A stretch of 64,000 nt of DNA from Semisulcospira habei (lineage: Eukaryota > Mollusca > Gastropoda > Semisulcospiridae), in assembly GCA_036245525.1 (NCBI GenBank), contig BTPG01000005.1:180634623-180698622 (forward strand), read 5' to 3'. Below are positions 43,239-53,719 of the stretch, one piece after another (the stretch's first letter is position 1; the number at the start of each line of letters is the position of its first letter). The notes beneath the pieces are model-generated. The model worked only from the letters and a program-made list of their open reading frames with translations, ran no database searches and had not been told where the DNA came from. Position numbers and translations under genes: made by a program.

Positions 43239-43535
43239 CTAGGATCTTTACGTCAAATGTTAGTTAGACAAAAGGTCGATCGTGACCTATTTCTCTTGCA
43301 GATGGAAAGTCTGTTCTCTGAGGGGCCTTTCGGGAGGTTGACGGTAGCGGCATTTCAGACAGACTTTGATGGATGCTTGCCAGTGGGGCAATCGCCACCT
43401 GCCGCCAATAAAAATTATACACTACGGCACAACTCCACGCACAACTAAAGTCCGATAGGGCACCAGTACCGTTCATACCCTTCATAACCTGAGATGCAAA
43501 ATCACTGACTGACGGACCAACGCACAAATATAAAC

Positions 43536-43732
43536 TTAACCCTTTGACTACCAGATTGTTTTTGGAATCTTTGCTAATGTAATGCCAAAGAGCCCCACGG
43601 AACATGGATACAAACTGGTGTCAGCATGAGGCATAGATCTTCACGAACCCCCGCAATTGCGGGAGTTCGTGAAGATCTATGTCTATTGCAGATGGATTGT
43701 GTTCACTATTGTCTCGGCGGTAAATGGGTTAA
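43536..43732 (+). mobile_element. Family A element, full length
   Basis: TTAACCCTTTGACTACCAGA to CGGCGGTAAATGGGTTAA. The stem (43624-43689) reads GATCTTCACGAACCCCCGC against its complement with one mismatch; three departures from the family consensus are paired. Confidence 0.95.
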
Positions 43733-44685
43733 TGTGCAAAATCCGCAAATAACTGAGGGACCAACTACTGACAAAAATTTGTCCTTAAAAAGTTCAGAAA
43801 GTCTATTTGGTGTTGAAACCATTTTGCAAGTGTAACTCAGTTGTTGGACTGCCCGCTACTGTGCGGCTGACTTTTAATTCATCTGGGTTCTGGAAGGCAC
43901 ATGTTCAACTACACACCAAAGGTCTACCTTTACCCTGGCCGAGGCATGAACTACTAAAGCAACCTTTTGACTGAGATTTGCAGAAAAGACAACCTTGCTA
44001 GACAAGGTTAACAACCGGTAGTCGGTGCTACAGTCAAGACTCATCGTCTTCAGTCCAGACAGTTTCAAGACAAGACAAGACAAGATAAGATAAGAAAAGA
44101 TAAACTTTAATGCTATATGCGTAAATATTAGGAATTCTTTTGCGGCATAACTGAGGAGCGTCCATGTTAAGATCAACACATAAAACATACATACCTCACA
44201 ATCAAGCAGACTCTAAAATATCAAACCACATATATGTATAACAGTCATTCTACTAAATATGCACACACATTTAAATAAATAAAATAAGATAAATCTATCA
44301 CATTATAAGCATATTGTGACGCCAAAACACGCCAAGTGAGCCGCAACAAAAACAGATGAACTAAATTCATATGTAAATAATAAAACTGTATATCCTGTAT
44401 AAGAAATGGTGAAGAGAACCTGTAAAGAAATATAAACAACTAAGATGGACTGTAGGTAATTCTGAAAGGACTTTGAGTCAATCTGCTGAGTTAAATCATA
44501 TCACAGCCACAAAAATAGCAAGCGCCATAGCACTAAAGCATGCTAATCAGACTCTTAAACCACTGGCATCTCCTTAGATGCAGAAAGGTAGTACTGATAT
44601 AGTGCACGTCTTTCAGATCCATTATCAGCTGCGTGCACAAAGACTATCGTTGCGGATAGCAAGTCCCTGGTTAGCCGGACTCAGT
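43733..44685. other. Unassigned; (AAGAC)n at 44070-44090
   Basis: A short pentanucleotide run and AT-rich DNA. No gene. Confidence 0.5.
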
Positions 44686-44790
44686 TGTCGACCGTGATTG
44701 CTCACGGGTAGTAGTGGCAGATTAGCTTGGCGGCGTGACCGGCGCCGAGTCAATCTGGCACAACCCTTGACCTATCAAGGTCGGCCATCT
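44686..44790. repeat. Family B stem, diverged
   Basis: TCGACCGTGATTGCTCACGG, then GTGGCAGATTAGCTTGGCGG, then GGCGCCGAGTCAATCTGGCA, then CAACCCTTGACCTATCAAGG. Confidence 0.75.
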
Positions 44791-45169
44791 CCCGTGGTTT
44801 GTGCAAATACGTAGCAAAACGAACAAGTTACGACTGGTGGTAGCTTGTGTGCTCTTAAAGCATTCAAGGCAACAACAAAAAGTCATTTAATACCGAGTTC
44901 TGCGTTGGAAAATGTCCAATACAGCAACTTACAAAAGACAGGCAAAACTTTAGACGAAACGAATGACAATATTTTAGCTTTTAAAAAGATGTTGAAAATA
45001 TAATACGGATGCCTTCAGCAGCTTTTATTTTGTGGTAATAAATATGGCAGCAGCACTAATGGCCATAATGAGTTCGGCGCCTGAGGTCAAATATCCAAGT
45101 ACAGACGCGAATAAGTGACAGAAATTACAAACTATAACGTCTGCACTTTATGGAAATTATATAACATAC

Positions 45170-45383
45170 TTAACTCATTCAACCCCACGAACGTATTTCC
45201 CAAATTTTGGAGGCGTCGTCTAACGACTATGCACCTGTTGCAGGGGATAGATCGACCATGATAATTCAAGGTTAGTGCCAGATTAGCTTGGCGCCGACAG
45301 GCGCCAAGCTAATCTGGCACTACCCTTGAATTATCATGGTCGAACCATCTCCTGCTGTAGTGCGTCAGGGCTGAATGGGTTAA
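45170..45383 (+). mobile_element. Family B1 element
   Basis: TTAACTCATTCAACCCCACG to GGGCTGAATGGGTTAA; stem 45252-45343 almost perfect. Confidence 0.94.
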
Positions 45384-45593
45384 ATGATTGTCTGCGTCGT
45401 CATAGACGCAACATAAAGACATTCATTGCTACAGTTTAACTAGGACAACAGTCATGCCCAACAGAGAATGGCCGCAAATGTCCAATACACTTATTTATAG
45501 ATGTTTTAGAGATGTATTTATGGGTGTTTTACATGTCATCAAAAACATGAACGACAATAACATGGTAAGGCTTCACACAGGAAAAATGCTCCA

Positions 45594-45660
45594 TAATAAT
45601 AATAATAGTAATAATAGCAATAATAATAATAACAATTATTATTATTACTATTATTTTGTA
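45594..45660. repeat. (AAT)n/(ATT)n tract
   Basis: Degenerate trinucleotide run. It lies outside the LINE target duplication, so it is not the LINE tail. Confidence 0.9.
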
Positions 45661-45666
45661 TTAAAC

Positions 45667-45679
45667 TGTTACTTCTACT
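45667..45679. repeat. Target-site duplication, LINE 3' side
   Basis: TGTTACTTCTACT, identical to 47883-47895. Confidence 0.88.
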
Positions 45680-47882
45680 CTCTCTCTCTTGGCTTGACTT
45701 CGCGAACGAAGATTTTATAGGAGTTGCCCACGACGTCTGCAGGCTTGTTCGTGGCTGCGGAGGCCAATCCGAGACAGGCAGGTTCGACCGCAGTGGCTGC
45801 AGGGGAAGGTATGGCCAGGGTTCTGAGCTGCGGCATCTCTGTTTTTTCTCCTGAGCCGCTTGTCCTTAAGGCTAGCTCTGTGAGAGTCCTCAAAGGAGAC
45901 AGCTGCCTTATAAATGGTGGAGCGCCAGGTGTCACGGTCCGCAGCAAGCGAAGACCACTGGTGGTGGTCGATTTGGCAGGCACTAAGTGACTTCTTGAGA
46001 CAGTCTTTGTATCTCTTCTTTGGTGCCCCTCTGTCACGGTGTCCAGTAGCAAGCTCGCCGAACAGGGTGATCTTTGGTAGGCGATGATCCTCCATCCTGG
46101 AGACATGCCCCGCCCAGCGGAGCTGTGTCCGCAGTAGCAAAGCCTCGATGCTCACAGTTTCAGCCTGTTCAAGGACCTCGACGTTGGTGACATAGTCACT
46201 CCAGTGAATGCCCAGGATGGTACGCAGGCAGCGCTGGTGGAAGCGTTCGAGGAGTCGTAGTTGGCTGCGGTAGAGGGCCCAGGACTCGAAACCATACAGC
46301 AGGGTGGTGAGGACCACAGCTCTGTACACGCTGATCTTGGTGCCTGTTTTCAGCTGTTGATTGTGCCACACCCGCTTGAAAAGTCGCCCGAAAGCGCTGT
46401 TCGCTTTTGCCAGCCTGCTGTCAAGCTCCTTGTCCAGCTTGGCGTCCGACGTGATAACGCAGCCAAGGTAAGTAAACTGGTGCACTGACTTTAGTTCAGA
46501 CTCGCCAATGGTGATGTGAGGAGGGCGATACACTGTCTTGGGTGCCGGCTGATGGAGGACCTCTGTCTTTTTCAGACTGACCTCGAGTCCAAAGAGCTGG
46601 GCAGCATCTGCGAAGCAAGACGTGATGCGCTGCAGGGCTCTCTCTGTGTGTGCAACGAGGGCAGCATCATCAGCAAAAAGCAGCTTACGAATCAGTTGGT
46701 CTAGGGTTTTCGTGTGGGCCTGCAGTCGTCTGAGGTTGAACAGGCTGCCATCGAGACGATACCTGATGTACACTGCATCGTCATCATCGAGGTCCACTGT
46801 GGCCTGCTTCAACATCATGCTAAAAAAGATGGTGAAGAGGGTCGGTGCCAGCACGCAGCCCTGCTTTACGCCGTCGAGAATAGGGAATGGTTCTGAGAGG
46901 TCATTGTTGAGTCTGACCTGGCTTTGCTGGTCCTCGTGTAGCTGGACAATCATGTTGAGGAACTTTGGGGGACAGCCAAGTCGCTCCAGGATCTGCCACA
47001 TGCCTTGCCTGCTCACAGTGTCGAACGCTTTTGTTAGGTCGACAAATGTTACGTACAGCCCTTTGTTCTGCTCGCGGCACTTCTCCTGTAGCTGTCTCAG
47101 CACAAAGACCATATCGGTGGTGCTCCTGTTTGCTCTGAAGCCACACTGGCCCTCTGGGAGTTGGTCTTCAGCGATGGCAGGTACCAGCCGATTCAGGAGC
47201 AGCCTTGCAAGGATTTTCCCAGCAATGGACAGCAGGGTAATTCCCCGATAGTTGGAACAGTCAAACTTCTCGCCTTTGTTCTTGTACAGGGTGATAACGA
47301 CTGCATCACGGAGATCTTTTGGTAGTGTTCCTTCCTCCCAGCAGCAGAGAAAGAGGTCATGGAGCTTGTTGTGCAGTGCTGTGCCTCCATGTTTCCAGAT
47401 CTCTGGCGGTATTCCATCAATGCCTGCTGCTTTGCCACTCTTGAGCTGGTGAATGGCTGTGAGGGTCTCTTCAGCGGTGGGCGGTTCGTCCAATTCAACC
47501 TTTACTGGGAGGTGTGGGAGTTGTAGGATGACTGCTTCTTGAACAGTGCACTCAGCGCTGAAGAGGCTCTGAAAATATTCCGACCAGCGGTTCAAGATGG
47601 AGGTATTATCTGTGAGGAGTGCCTGGCCATTCGCGCTTCGCAGGGGACTTTGTACCAGGTGCCTGGGGCCATACACTGCTTTCAGTGCTTCGTAGAAGCC
47701 CCTGTAGTCACCATTGTCAGCACAAAGCTGGGTCCTCTGTGCAAGTCTGGTCCACCACTCATTCTGGAGATCTCTGAGCTTGCGCTGGAGACTGCTGCAG
47801 ACGAGGCGGAAGGCAGACTTCTTCACAGGGCAGGAAGGCTGGGCTAGGTGGGTCTGATGGGCGGCTCTTTTTTTTTGCTAGG
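45680..47882 (-). mobile_element. LINE retrotransposon, 5'-truncated, with 13-bp TSD
   Basis: Bounded by TGTTACTTCTACT on both sides. On the minus strand it runs from CCTAGCAAAAAAAAAGAGCC through a single open frame to a 35-base 3' UTR ending CGAAGTCAAGCC(AAGAGAGAG). The endonuclease half is missing, as in a typical incomplete reverse transcription. The simple (GA)n end is the retroposition tail. Confidence 0.92.
45715..47868 (-). CDS. LINE reverse transcriptase (partial ORF2) with C-terminal zinc finger
   Basis: An uninterrupted frame of about 715 codons enters from the truncated 5' edge (about 47868) and ends with TAA at 45715. From its first GTG (47826) the order is: linker, palm/finger blocks (KSGKAAGIDGIPPE, YRGITLLSIAGKI, QCGFRANRSTTDM), LYVTFVDLTKAFDTV with the first catalytic Asp, GVKQGCVLAPTLF, then LLFADDAALV, the FADD form of the catalytic YxDD box. 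Further on are the thumb (YLGCVITSDAKLD) and a tail with RWAGHVSRM. The C-terminus has a Cys/His finger (FPCSHCGRTCLSRIGLRSH..C). The enzyme copies its own RNA into DNA at a nicked target. All catalytic motifs are intact, but no endonuclease is encoded. An antisense frame (46622-47251) is a shadow. Confidence 0.92.
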   Translation of the reverse strand, partial: RAAHQTHLAQPSCPVKKSAFRLVCSSLQRKLRDLQNEWWTRLAQRTQLCADNGDYRGFYEALKAVYGPRHLVQSPLRSANGQALLTDNTSILNRWSEYFQSLFSAECTVQEAVILQLPHLPVKVELDEPPTAEETLTAIHQLKSGKAAGIDGIPPEIWKHGGTALHNKLHDLFLCCWEEGTLPKDLRDAVVITLYKNKGEKFDCSNYRGITLLSIAGKILARLLLNRLVPAIAEDQLPEGQCGFRANRSTTDMVFVLRQLQEKCREQNKGLYVTFVDLTKAFDTVSRQGMWQILERLGCPPKFLNMIVQLHEDQQSQVRLNNDLSEPFPILDGVKQGCVLAPTLFTIFFSMMLKQATVDLDDDDAVYIRYRLDGSLFNLRRLQAHTKTLDQLIRKLLFADDAALVAHTERALQRITSCFADAAQLFGLEVSLKKTEVLHQPAPKTVYRPPHITIGESELKSVHQFTYLGCVITSDAKLDKELDSRLAKANSAFGRLFKRVWHNQQLKTGTKISVYRAVVLTTLLYGFESWALYRSQLRLLERFHQRCLRTILGIHWSDYVTNVEVLEQAETVSIEALLLRTQLRWAGHVSRMEDHRLPKITLFGELATGHRDRGAPKKRYKDCLKKSLSACQIDHHQWSSLAADRDTWRSTIYKAAVSFEDSHRASLKDKRLRRKNRDAAAQNPGHTFPCSHCGRTCLSRIGLRSHEQACRRRGQLL

Positions 47883-47895
47883 TGTTACTTCTACT
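47883..47895. repeat. Target-site duplication, LINE 5' side
   Basis: TGTTACTTCTACT; (CTA)n and A-rich DNA follow to about 47930. Confidence 0.88.
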
Positions 47896-47967
47896 ACTAC
47901 TACTACTAATGAAAATAATAACAAAAATGGTCATTATTTAGCAGCTTTACTGAATTATTATGTGAAT

Positions 47968-48050
47968 GTGCGTGTTGGGTTCATTTTGCGGTGCGTTGAG
48001 CCAATCCTACGAATTGGCTCGAAGCACCGCGAACTGAACCCGGCACGCAC
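47968..48050. repeat. Foldback of the SINE tail region
   Basis: GTGCGTGTTGGGTTCATTTT, then GCGGTGCGTTGAGCCAAT, loop CCTACG, then AATTGGCTCGAAGCACCGCG, then AACTGAACCCGGCACGCAC. The right arm matches the SINE body at 55005-55045; here an inverted copy of it is present. Confidence 0.85.
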
Positions 48051-48162
48051 GCTCCGGCACATTATGACATAACAATTAGCATTTTTATAAGGTGAACTGC
48101 AGACAAAATTTTAGACTGATTCAGCATCAGCCTTTATATAGTTCATCAAAATGTCTTCATAA

Positions 48163-48400
48163 TCTCGCAATAAAATCGCAGACAAACCGACTGGAACAAC
48201 TTGGGATCATGATGCCGGCAGACCAGGTGACCAGTGGCCTAACGACTCGCAATAAAATCGCAGACAGACTGACTCGGGCAATAACGACAAGATGGCCAGA
48301 CAACGACTTGCAATAAAACTGAAGACTGACCCACTAGGACAATACGGACAAGATGGCCAGCCAACGACTTGAGAAAAAAATCGCACGGCTGATTCGGATC
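48163..48400 (+). repeat. Degenerate ~60-bp tandem repeat
   Basis: GCAATAAAATCGCAGACA, then ACTGACTC-GG-CAATA, then ACAAGATGGCCAGACAACGA recur three to four times with drift. Confidence 0.8.
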
Positions 48401-48726
48401 TCATACGTCACACTCTACATTTATACTGGCTTTAATTAGACATTCACGCATGCTCGTGTTGGTTAAACTCAGAATCGTTTTAATTTATGCAGCTGGATTA
48501 ACGACGTAACCTTGCCAAACATCTGTACTCACGTTAACAGTACGTTTTTTTTAAATTAGTTTTTTAAGTGCTGAGATGTTTCTCATATTTCTCGGACTGC
48601 ACAGACCGACTTTACCGTAGCCTTTGGCTGACGGAGTTATTCTTGTGAATGTGATTCTGATGCGAGAAAAACGTGCACACAAAACGTTCTTACAGACTGG
48701 AGGAAAGTAGGCGTGAAAGGGAATTT

Positions 48727-48817
48727 TTATCCTTTGGCTGTGGGTGGCGCTTTTTGTCGCGAAGATTCCTGAAGGAATCTTCGCGACAAAATGCGTTACC
48801 GACAGCCAAAGGGTTAA
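48727..48817. mobile_element. Family C element, near-perfect
   Basis: TTATCCTTTGGCTGTGGGTG to CCGACAGCCAAAGGGTTAA, 91 bp. GCGAAGATTCC/GGAATCTTCGC replaces the usual GATGATT on both arms. Confidence 0.94.
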
Positions 48818-48832
48818 CTTGTAAATGCTGCT

Positions 48833-48900
48833 GCTAATAATAATATAAGTCTTTTATAGCGCAATATCCCCACAAAGAAAGGCTCAGAGGGCTTTACATC
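48833..48900 (-). repeat. (AAT)-headed dispersed repeat
   Basis: AATAATAATA, then TCTTTTATAGCGCAATATCC and GCTCAGAGGGCTTTACATC, the wording of a widespread marine-invertebrate retroposon tail. Confidence 0.55.
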
Positions 48901-49203
48901 TAGATAATCTAACTAATTGAAATTAACTAACTAAAGTACTGACAACGTACAAAAACACAATCATTCATGCACATTGACTCAATACTAAAAGAATAAACAT
49001 AACATGTCAAGAGCCTGATCAGATATATACATGTTGATGGGAAAACGTAGGGTTGATCAATCCCTTTCAAAGGCCAGATTAAAAAAATGTTTTCAATCTA
49101 GCCCACAAATGCTCGCGTAATTAGATGTGGCGTTAACTCGAGGTAAAAATGTTCGCTAATTCTGTCGCCCCCAGAGCAGCAGAAAAAAAGTAAACGATGA
49201 CAT

Positions 49204-49408
49204 TTAACTCATTCTACCCCAGACACACCACAGCAAGATAAGGATCGACCATGATAGTTCAAGGGTGATGCCAGAATAGTTTGGGCGCCAAGCTACTCTG
49301 GCATCACCCTTGAACTATCATGGTCGATCTGTCTCCTGCACTGCAGTGCAGTCTTCAGAGGACAACGGCAGAATTTGGGGATTTCGGTCTTGGGGTACAG
49401 TGAGTTAA
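49204..49408 (+). mobile_element. Family B2 element
   Basis: TTAACTCATTCTACCCCAGA to TTGGGGTACAGTGAGTTAA. Stem 49244-49328 with GGTGATGCC/GGCATCACC, a private paired change; the apex is shortened. Confidence 0.93.
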
Positions 49409-50080
49409 AAGTCCGGGAACCTTATCATCGTAGCCAGCTTCGCCAGTCCGGCAGTACCTGTGGCCAATCATTATCAGACCAAGTCCTGCCGTGTACACGA
49501 AGCCCGGCTCTGCGAGAGATTCTAGAAAATATAAAATATATGTTGTACCCGTCTTTTCTAAGCGTGTTTCTTTCTCCGTTGGGTACTTCTTTAGAAAATA
49601 TAAGCCACGTGGTTCTAGAAATGAAAGAATTATGAGCCAAAACCGCCTCCAACATATTTCAGTCACCGCTCCTGAGAACCGCGCCGCGTCGAGCAAATTA
49701 AAAGCAGTCATTAATTTTTATCGAAGCTGACTGCTGTCGCGCAGACAAATAGTTGTTTTTTTTTCAGTTTAAGGTCAAAGGACATTGACTCCTACACTGC
49801 CGGAAGAAAACTGTGAGAACACAGCCCAGTGCTGGAGGCAAGAAACGAAATGAGCAAATGTTGAAACGGAGAACGACTCTGAGGTTATGTGCCTTACTGG
49901 CCCAATTCATATTCATATTTCCGTTGCTTAGATTGATCGAGTGGCCGCATTTTCCGGCCGTGTTCAGTGCTGTGCGTCCGATGATAGTGCAGGGGTAAGT
50001 CAACACGGCATCGAGCACTCAGCAGCGGTTTTAGAAGTTAGGCGGAGACTTTGTAGTCAGACTGTGACACGCAAAAAAGT
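49409..50080. other. Unassigned; includes the module shared with 25 kb
   Basis: About 49505-49618 is weakly palindromic (GATTCTAGAAAATAT to AGAAAATATAAG..GGTTCTAGAAAT) and contains TGTTGTACCCGTCTTTTCTA. No gene seen. Confidence 0.5.
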
Positions 50081-50091
50081 CGTTTGTTCGC

Positions 50092-50140
<49 letters not shown>
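50092..50140. repeat. (ATT)n microsatellite
   Basis: About 16 ATT units directly before an A element. Confidence 0.97.
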
Positions 50141-50358
50141 ACCCCTTCACGACCAGTGAGCACAGATTGCATGTTTGAAAAAAAATTTCAAACTCAGTCA
50201 ATGTCGAAGATTCCCAGCCGTCACAGAAAGAGGGACACAAGGTGGTTTCAGCAAGGGGAGTGGATCCTCATCAGCCGCCGCGATAGTGGGGGCTCATGAG
50301 GATCTACTTCTCTTGCATTCAAGTGGTCTACACTTTTTTCTCGGCGCCGAAGGGAGTG
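50141..50358 (+). mobile_element. Family A element
   Basis: ATAACCCCTTCACGACCAGT to TTCTCGGCGCCGAAGGGAGT. Stem 50251-50316: GCAAGGGGAGTGGATCCTCA, then complement to TCTACTTCTCTTGC. Confidence 0.85.
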
Positions 50359-50483
50359 CATAATATCATACAATTACTGTCAGGCGGACGTAAGCACGAG
50401 GACGTTGTGCGCACCAGCCTTACAAGCTGTATACGTATGGAGACTTATGTGCACAAGTTTCAAAACGCCGTTGGCAGTAAGTT

Positions 50484-50632
50484 CTAATTCTATGTGTCTT
50501 CTATGTACACTGACCCGCAAAAGAAACGCGACATCATCGGAATCATCGGAAACACTGAAAGTGTTTCCGATGATTCCGGTGATGTCGCATTTATTTTGCG
50601 CGTCAGTATACCCCTGAAACCGAATTCTTCTG
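50484..50632. repeat. Palindrome P
   Basis: Inner 94 bases (50511-50604): TGACCCGCAAAAGAAACGCG, then ACATCATCGGAATCATCGGA, then AACACT, then the complement. Weaker pairing extends to AATTC on each side. No second copy found. Confidence 0.92.
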
Positions 50633-50893
50633 TGTACTCTGTGCGAACATATACTCTGCGGCCAATGGTGGGTGTACTGGTATAACAATCGTTAGACGGT
50701 CTTGTGCCATTAATTAACACTTTAGCCTTGGGTGCTTTTTTTTTTGCTAGCGGTTACACAAATCATTAAGTACTACCTAACCCTTTTAACACGTCTTAGG
50801 ACTTACAGTCGAAGGGCGAAACCTTGACACTTCGCAGATGTAATATATACAAATGAGCCAGAAATGGGTTGGGGGAGGGGGACGTATGTTATC

Positions 50894-50967
50894 CGCAAGA
50901 CTGAGGCATAGATTCACATTATTCCATGCGACTTCAGAGGGTGATGAGCATCTATGCCTCTTGCAGA
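50894..50967. repeat. Family A stem, diverged
   Basis: CGCAAGACTGAGGCATAGAT on the left, GTGATGAGCATCTATGCCTC, then TTGCAG on the right. Confidence 0.75.
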
Positions 50968-51354
50968 TGACTGGCTATTTCTGAGGGACTACTTCAGGCT
51001 TCCCACTAATTAACTCAGTCGACACTCTACAGTACAGTAAAGCCCATTGTCTCTTTCGGTACTCGGGTTGTGACGAGCCCTAGGGACCTCGTTAGTTCGA
51101 AAACCAGTGAGTACCGCCCCCATTTAACTTCGTATACACTGACTATTTCATCCCTTGGGCAAGACTAAAAGAGTTAGCCTGAAAATCAATAAACCATTAC
51201 CTTCACAAAAGAAACGTGACTCTCCGCAAGACACGAAGCCTAGATCCACAAGTACGCAAACATACAGCGCTTGCCTCGCTAATGGTCTAGATCATAGCAG
51301 ATCCACATAAAGGCCAAGCTTTATTGAGCAGTTTAGCATACAATTACTCTGGCA

Positions 51355-51400
51355 GCAAGAGGCATAGATTCTCATGGACTCATGAGAATCTATGCCTCAT
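51355..51400. repeat. Family A stem, short loop
   Basis: GCAAGAGGCATAGATTCTCA, then TGGACTCATGAGAATCTATG, then CCTC. Confidence 0.9.
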
Positions 51401-52072
51401 ATAGACGGTTCAATGACTGTGTTTTCTGACACAGGTTCACTCTCATGGCCATCAGAAGTGCATCGGGCACGGAGAAGACAACCACAGGGGTACGTGCAGA
51501 GTTTTCGATGCGGACGGAATAATGATGTCAAGGGATCAAAGGGCGATCACCCGCCACTCTCCGTAATTTGTTCCCTCCCCTTCCAATATCAGCGTACAGT
51601 AAGTATCAGTCGCTACCGAGACCTACTTGTTTCAGCCCGGAATGCCGATCAAGACTAAAAAAACTGAGAGTGAACAACACCGGGGCAATTGCTTGTGTAA
51701 CCAGTTGGCTCTGCAGATATTCATGTATTACCTGGCCCAATTGGCTTGCGGCTCAAAACTGAAGCCGCAAACACGATGTCCGCCGGCTCCCGGCAATGCG
51801 CCCTTGCTGGTAGTCTATGCTTTGGGAGCTTACGGATTTTTTTGACGCAGAGGCAGCCAAAAAACCCAGACCAGCAGACAAAGTTGTGCAGTCGAGAAGA
51901 CTGCGTCCGCGCTCGATGAATCTATTATACAAAAAATATAACAGTTTTTACTGAGTAGGCCTAACCCGCTCTTCCGTGCCACTAGTGACTGGCATACGAT
52001 GTCGAAAATCGTTGCTCATTCAATGACCAAACATGACATCCGCCCAGGAAACGTGAATACGAATTGCTCTCA
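51401..52072. other. Unassigned non-coding DNA
   Basis: Frames below 90 codons without motifs. Confidence 0.5.
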
Positions 52073-52138
52073 GCAAGAGAAATAGCTCCTCGTGCGCCCC
52101 CGCGACAGCGGGGGCGCATGAGGATCTATGTCTCTTGC
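52073..52138. repeat. Family A stem
   Basis: GCAAGAGAAATAGCTCCTCG, then TGCGCCCCCGC, loop GACA, then GCGGGGGCGCATGAGGATCT. GCGC replaces GAGC on both arms. Confidence 0.92.
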
Positions 52139-52352
52139 AGTTGAATCATGTTCATTTATTCTAGACAGTTAAGTCTTAATATGCAACCAAAGTGCTGTTT
52201 TGTGAAAGCATCTATCGGGTCCGAATGAGAGAGGCAGTGGAGGTGTGCGTGGCCGGTGAGGATCCGGCCCGCCATGCATGCCGATTGATGGTTCTTCAAC
52301 ATTACATTTGAAATTGAAATTCAGTTCTCTTGAACTTGAGGGGATCACATAC

Positions 52353-52455
52353 CTGATCATCCAGCGCCAAATGACATGCTGATGCCGGTATCGCTCGTAG
52401 CTATCAGCACTGCGGGATTCCTGACTAGATGAGCTTCCGAACAGCTTACTACACA
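52353..52455 (-). CDS. Candidate orphan exon, unrecognised
   Basis: On the minus strand a possible acceptor (TCTGCCAG) precedes 103 bases of open frame reading CSKLFGSSSSQESRSADSYE, then RYRHQHVIWRWMIR, followed by a good donor (CAG|GTATGTG). Composition looks coding and the strand matches the PDE4 exon 50 kb away, but I recognise no family. Chance is quite possible. Confidence 0.2.
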
Positions 52456-52561
52456 CTGGCAGACACCATGAACCACTTCAGTTAGTCAGTCACGAAAGAC
52501 AAAAGGCTAAACAACTCGAACTGCTTTAACACATCAGATTCGCTGATTTTGATACTCCGTG

Positions 52562-52636
52562 ACGAGAGGCATAGATTCTCATGAGCCCCTGCAACCTGAA
52601 GGATGCAGAGACCTATTCCAATCTATGCCTACTGCT
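52562..52636. repeat. Family A stem, diverged centre
   Basis: ACGAGAGGCATAGATTCTCA and CCAATCTATGCCTACTGC. Confidence 0.75.
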
Positions 52637-52719
52637 ACCAGAGGCATTTAGGTCTACACAGAACTGCATCTTCTGAATGATGAATGCAACCTGGTTAACA
52701 CAGAGAAAGTAAGGTCACT

Positions 52720-52925
52720 CGACGGTCCAAATTTTGGATTTTGTTGTTGTTGTTGTTGCATGCACATACCAGTTGAGGAAAAAACAACCGTGATAGTTCA
52801 AGGGTGGTGCCAGAAGTAGTTTGGCGTCTTCAGGCATCAAACTATTCGGGCACCAACCTTGAACTTGACTATCGTGATCGTTTTGCCCCCTCTGGTATTG
52901 CATCAAGACTGGATGGGTGAACTAT
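52720..52925 (+). repeat. Family B element, diverged
   Basis: Stem 52787-52878: ACCGTGATAGTTCAAGGGTG, then AGTTTGGCGTC, then CATCAAACTATTCGGGCACC. A (GTT)n run (52741-52758) sits in the left shoulder. TTTGGCGTC/GCATCAAAC is largely paired. Confidence 0.75.
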
Positions 52926-53699
52926 ACAAGCTGGAAGATTCCAGACCTTGGTCCGGCTGTAACCCGGCTGGCGCGTATCTAATCCATCGCATCACAAGGT
53001 CACCACATCGAGCCTGCACTGTTCGGCAGCAACTTTGCGCGGATACTGATTTTCACAACGGACACTTAATTAACTTAATGAATCTTTTATCCCATTGAAG
53101 TGCAACGTCAAATTGCAAGCGCTTTTAAGCAAAGCTGACACCATTTCGAATGATGAACCCACTCGTGCACATCCCGCAATGCCGTTCAACGATGCCCACA
53201 CCCGTCGATGCGAATGCGTAGAGCGCCACGAGCTCAACGACAAATAAAGCAAGGTGTGTGCGCCAACGATGCACAGGTGTGTGTGTGTGTTCTGTGGCGT
53301 TTGAGACGGGCCCGCACGGCGCGAGAGTGCAGAGTGCACGCGGAGCATAAAGCAGCGTAGCCTCTCAAGCCTATACTCTTTCAGAGATATGTAGGGGAGA
53401 GGATCGGTATCTCCGTGGCCAAAGCGATAGACTTCCACACATCTCTGACTCTTTGGAGTGCAGGAGGGAGGAAGCATAGATACGGCCTGACGAGTGGTAC
53501 TTTGACTAAATGCAAATCCGCTGCGCCACCGGGTGCGCGTCACCGCGTCCACCAACTCAATTCAGAATACAAGGGAGAACGAAACGACTGAAAGGCACGC
53601 GCGAAATTCTAGCTGTGACCGGAAGTATCCCGGACATCTTTCTCAACATCTAGAGTTCAACGTTAAACCCGTTAGTAGAGTGCCGTGAAAGAGGCCATT
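52926..53699. other. Unassigned 0.8 kb
   Basis: A 161-codon minus frame (53070-53555) has no recognisable domain. (GT)n at 53276-53290. Confidence 0.5.
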
Positions 53700-53719
53700 C
53701 TGCACTGCTGTGCATCCAT

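Noticed and set aside
45594..45660. (AAT)n tract as the 3' tail of the LINE at 45680
   Set aside because: It lies outside the 13-bp target duplication; the element itself ends in (GA)n.
46622..47251. 209-codon plus-strand open frame
   Set aside because: Lies antisense to the LINE reverse transcriptase, whose motifs are on the minus strand.
53070..53555. 161-codon minus frame as a gene
   Set aside because: No motif, passes through a (CA)n run and has no splice or start support.
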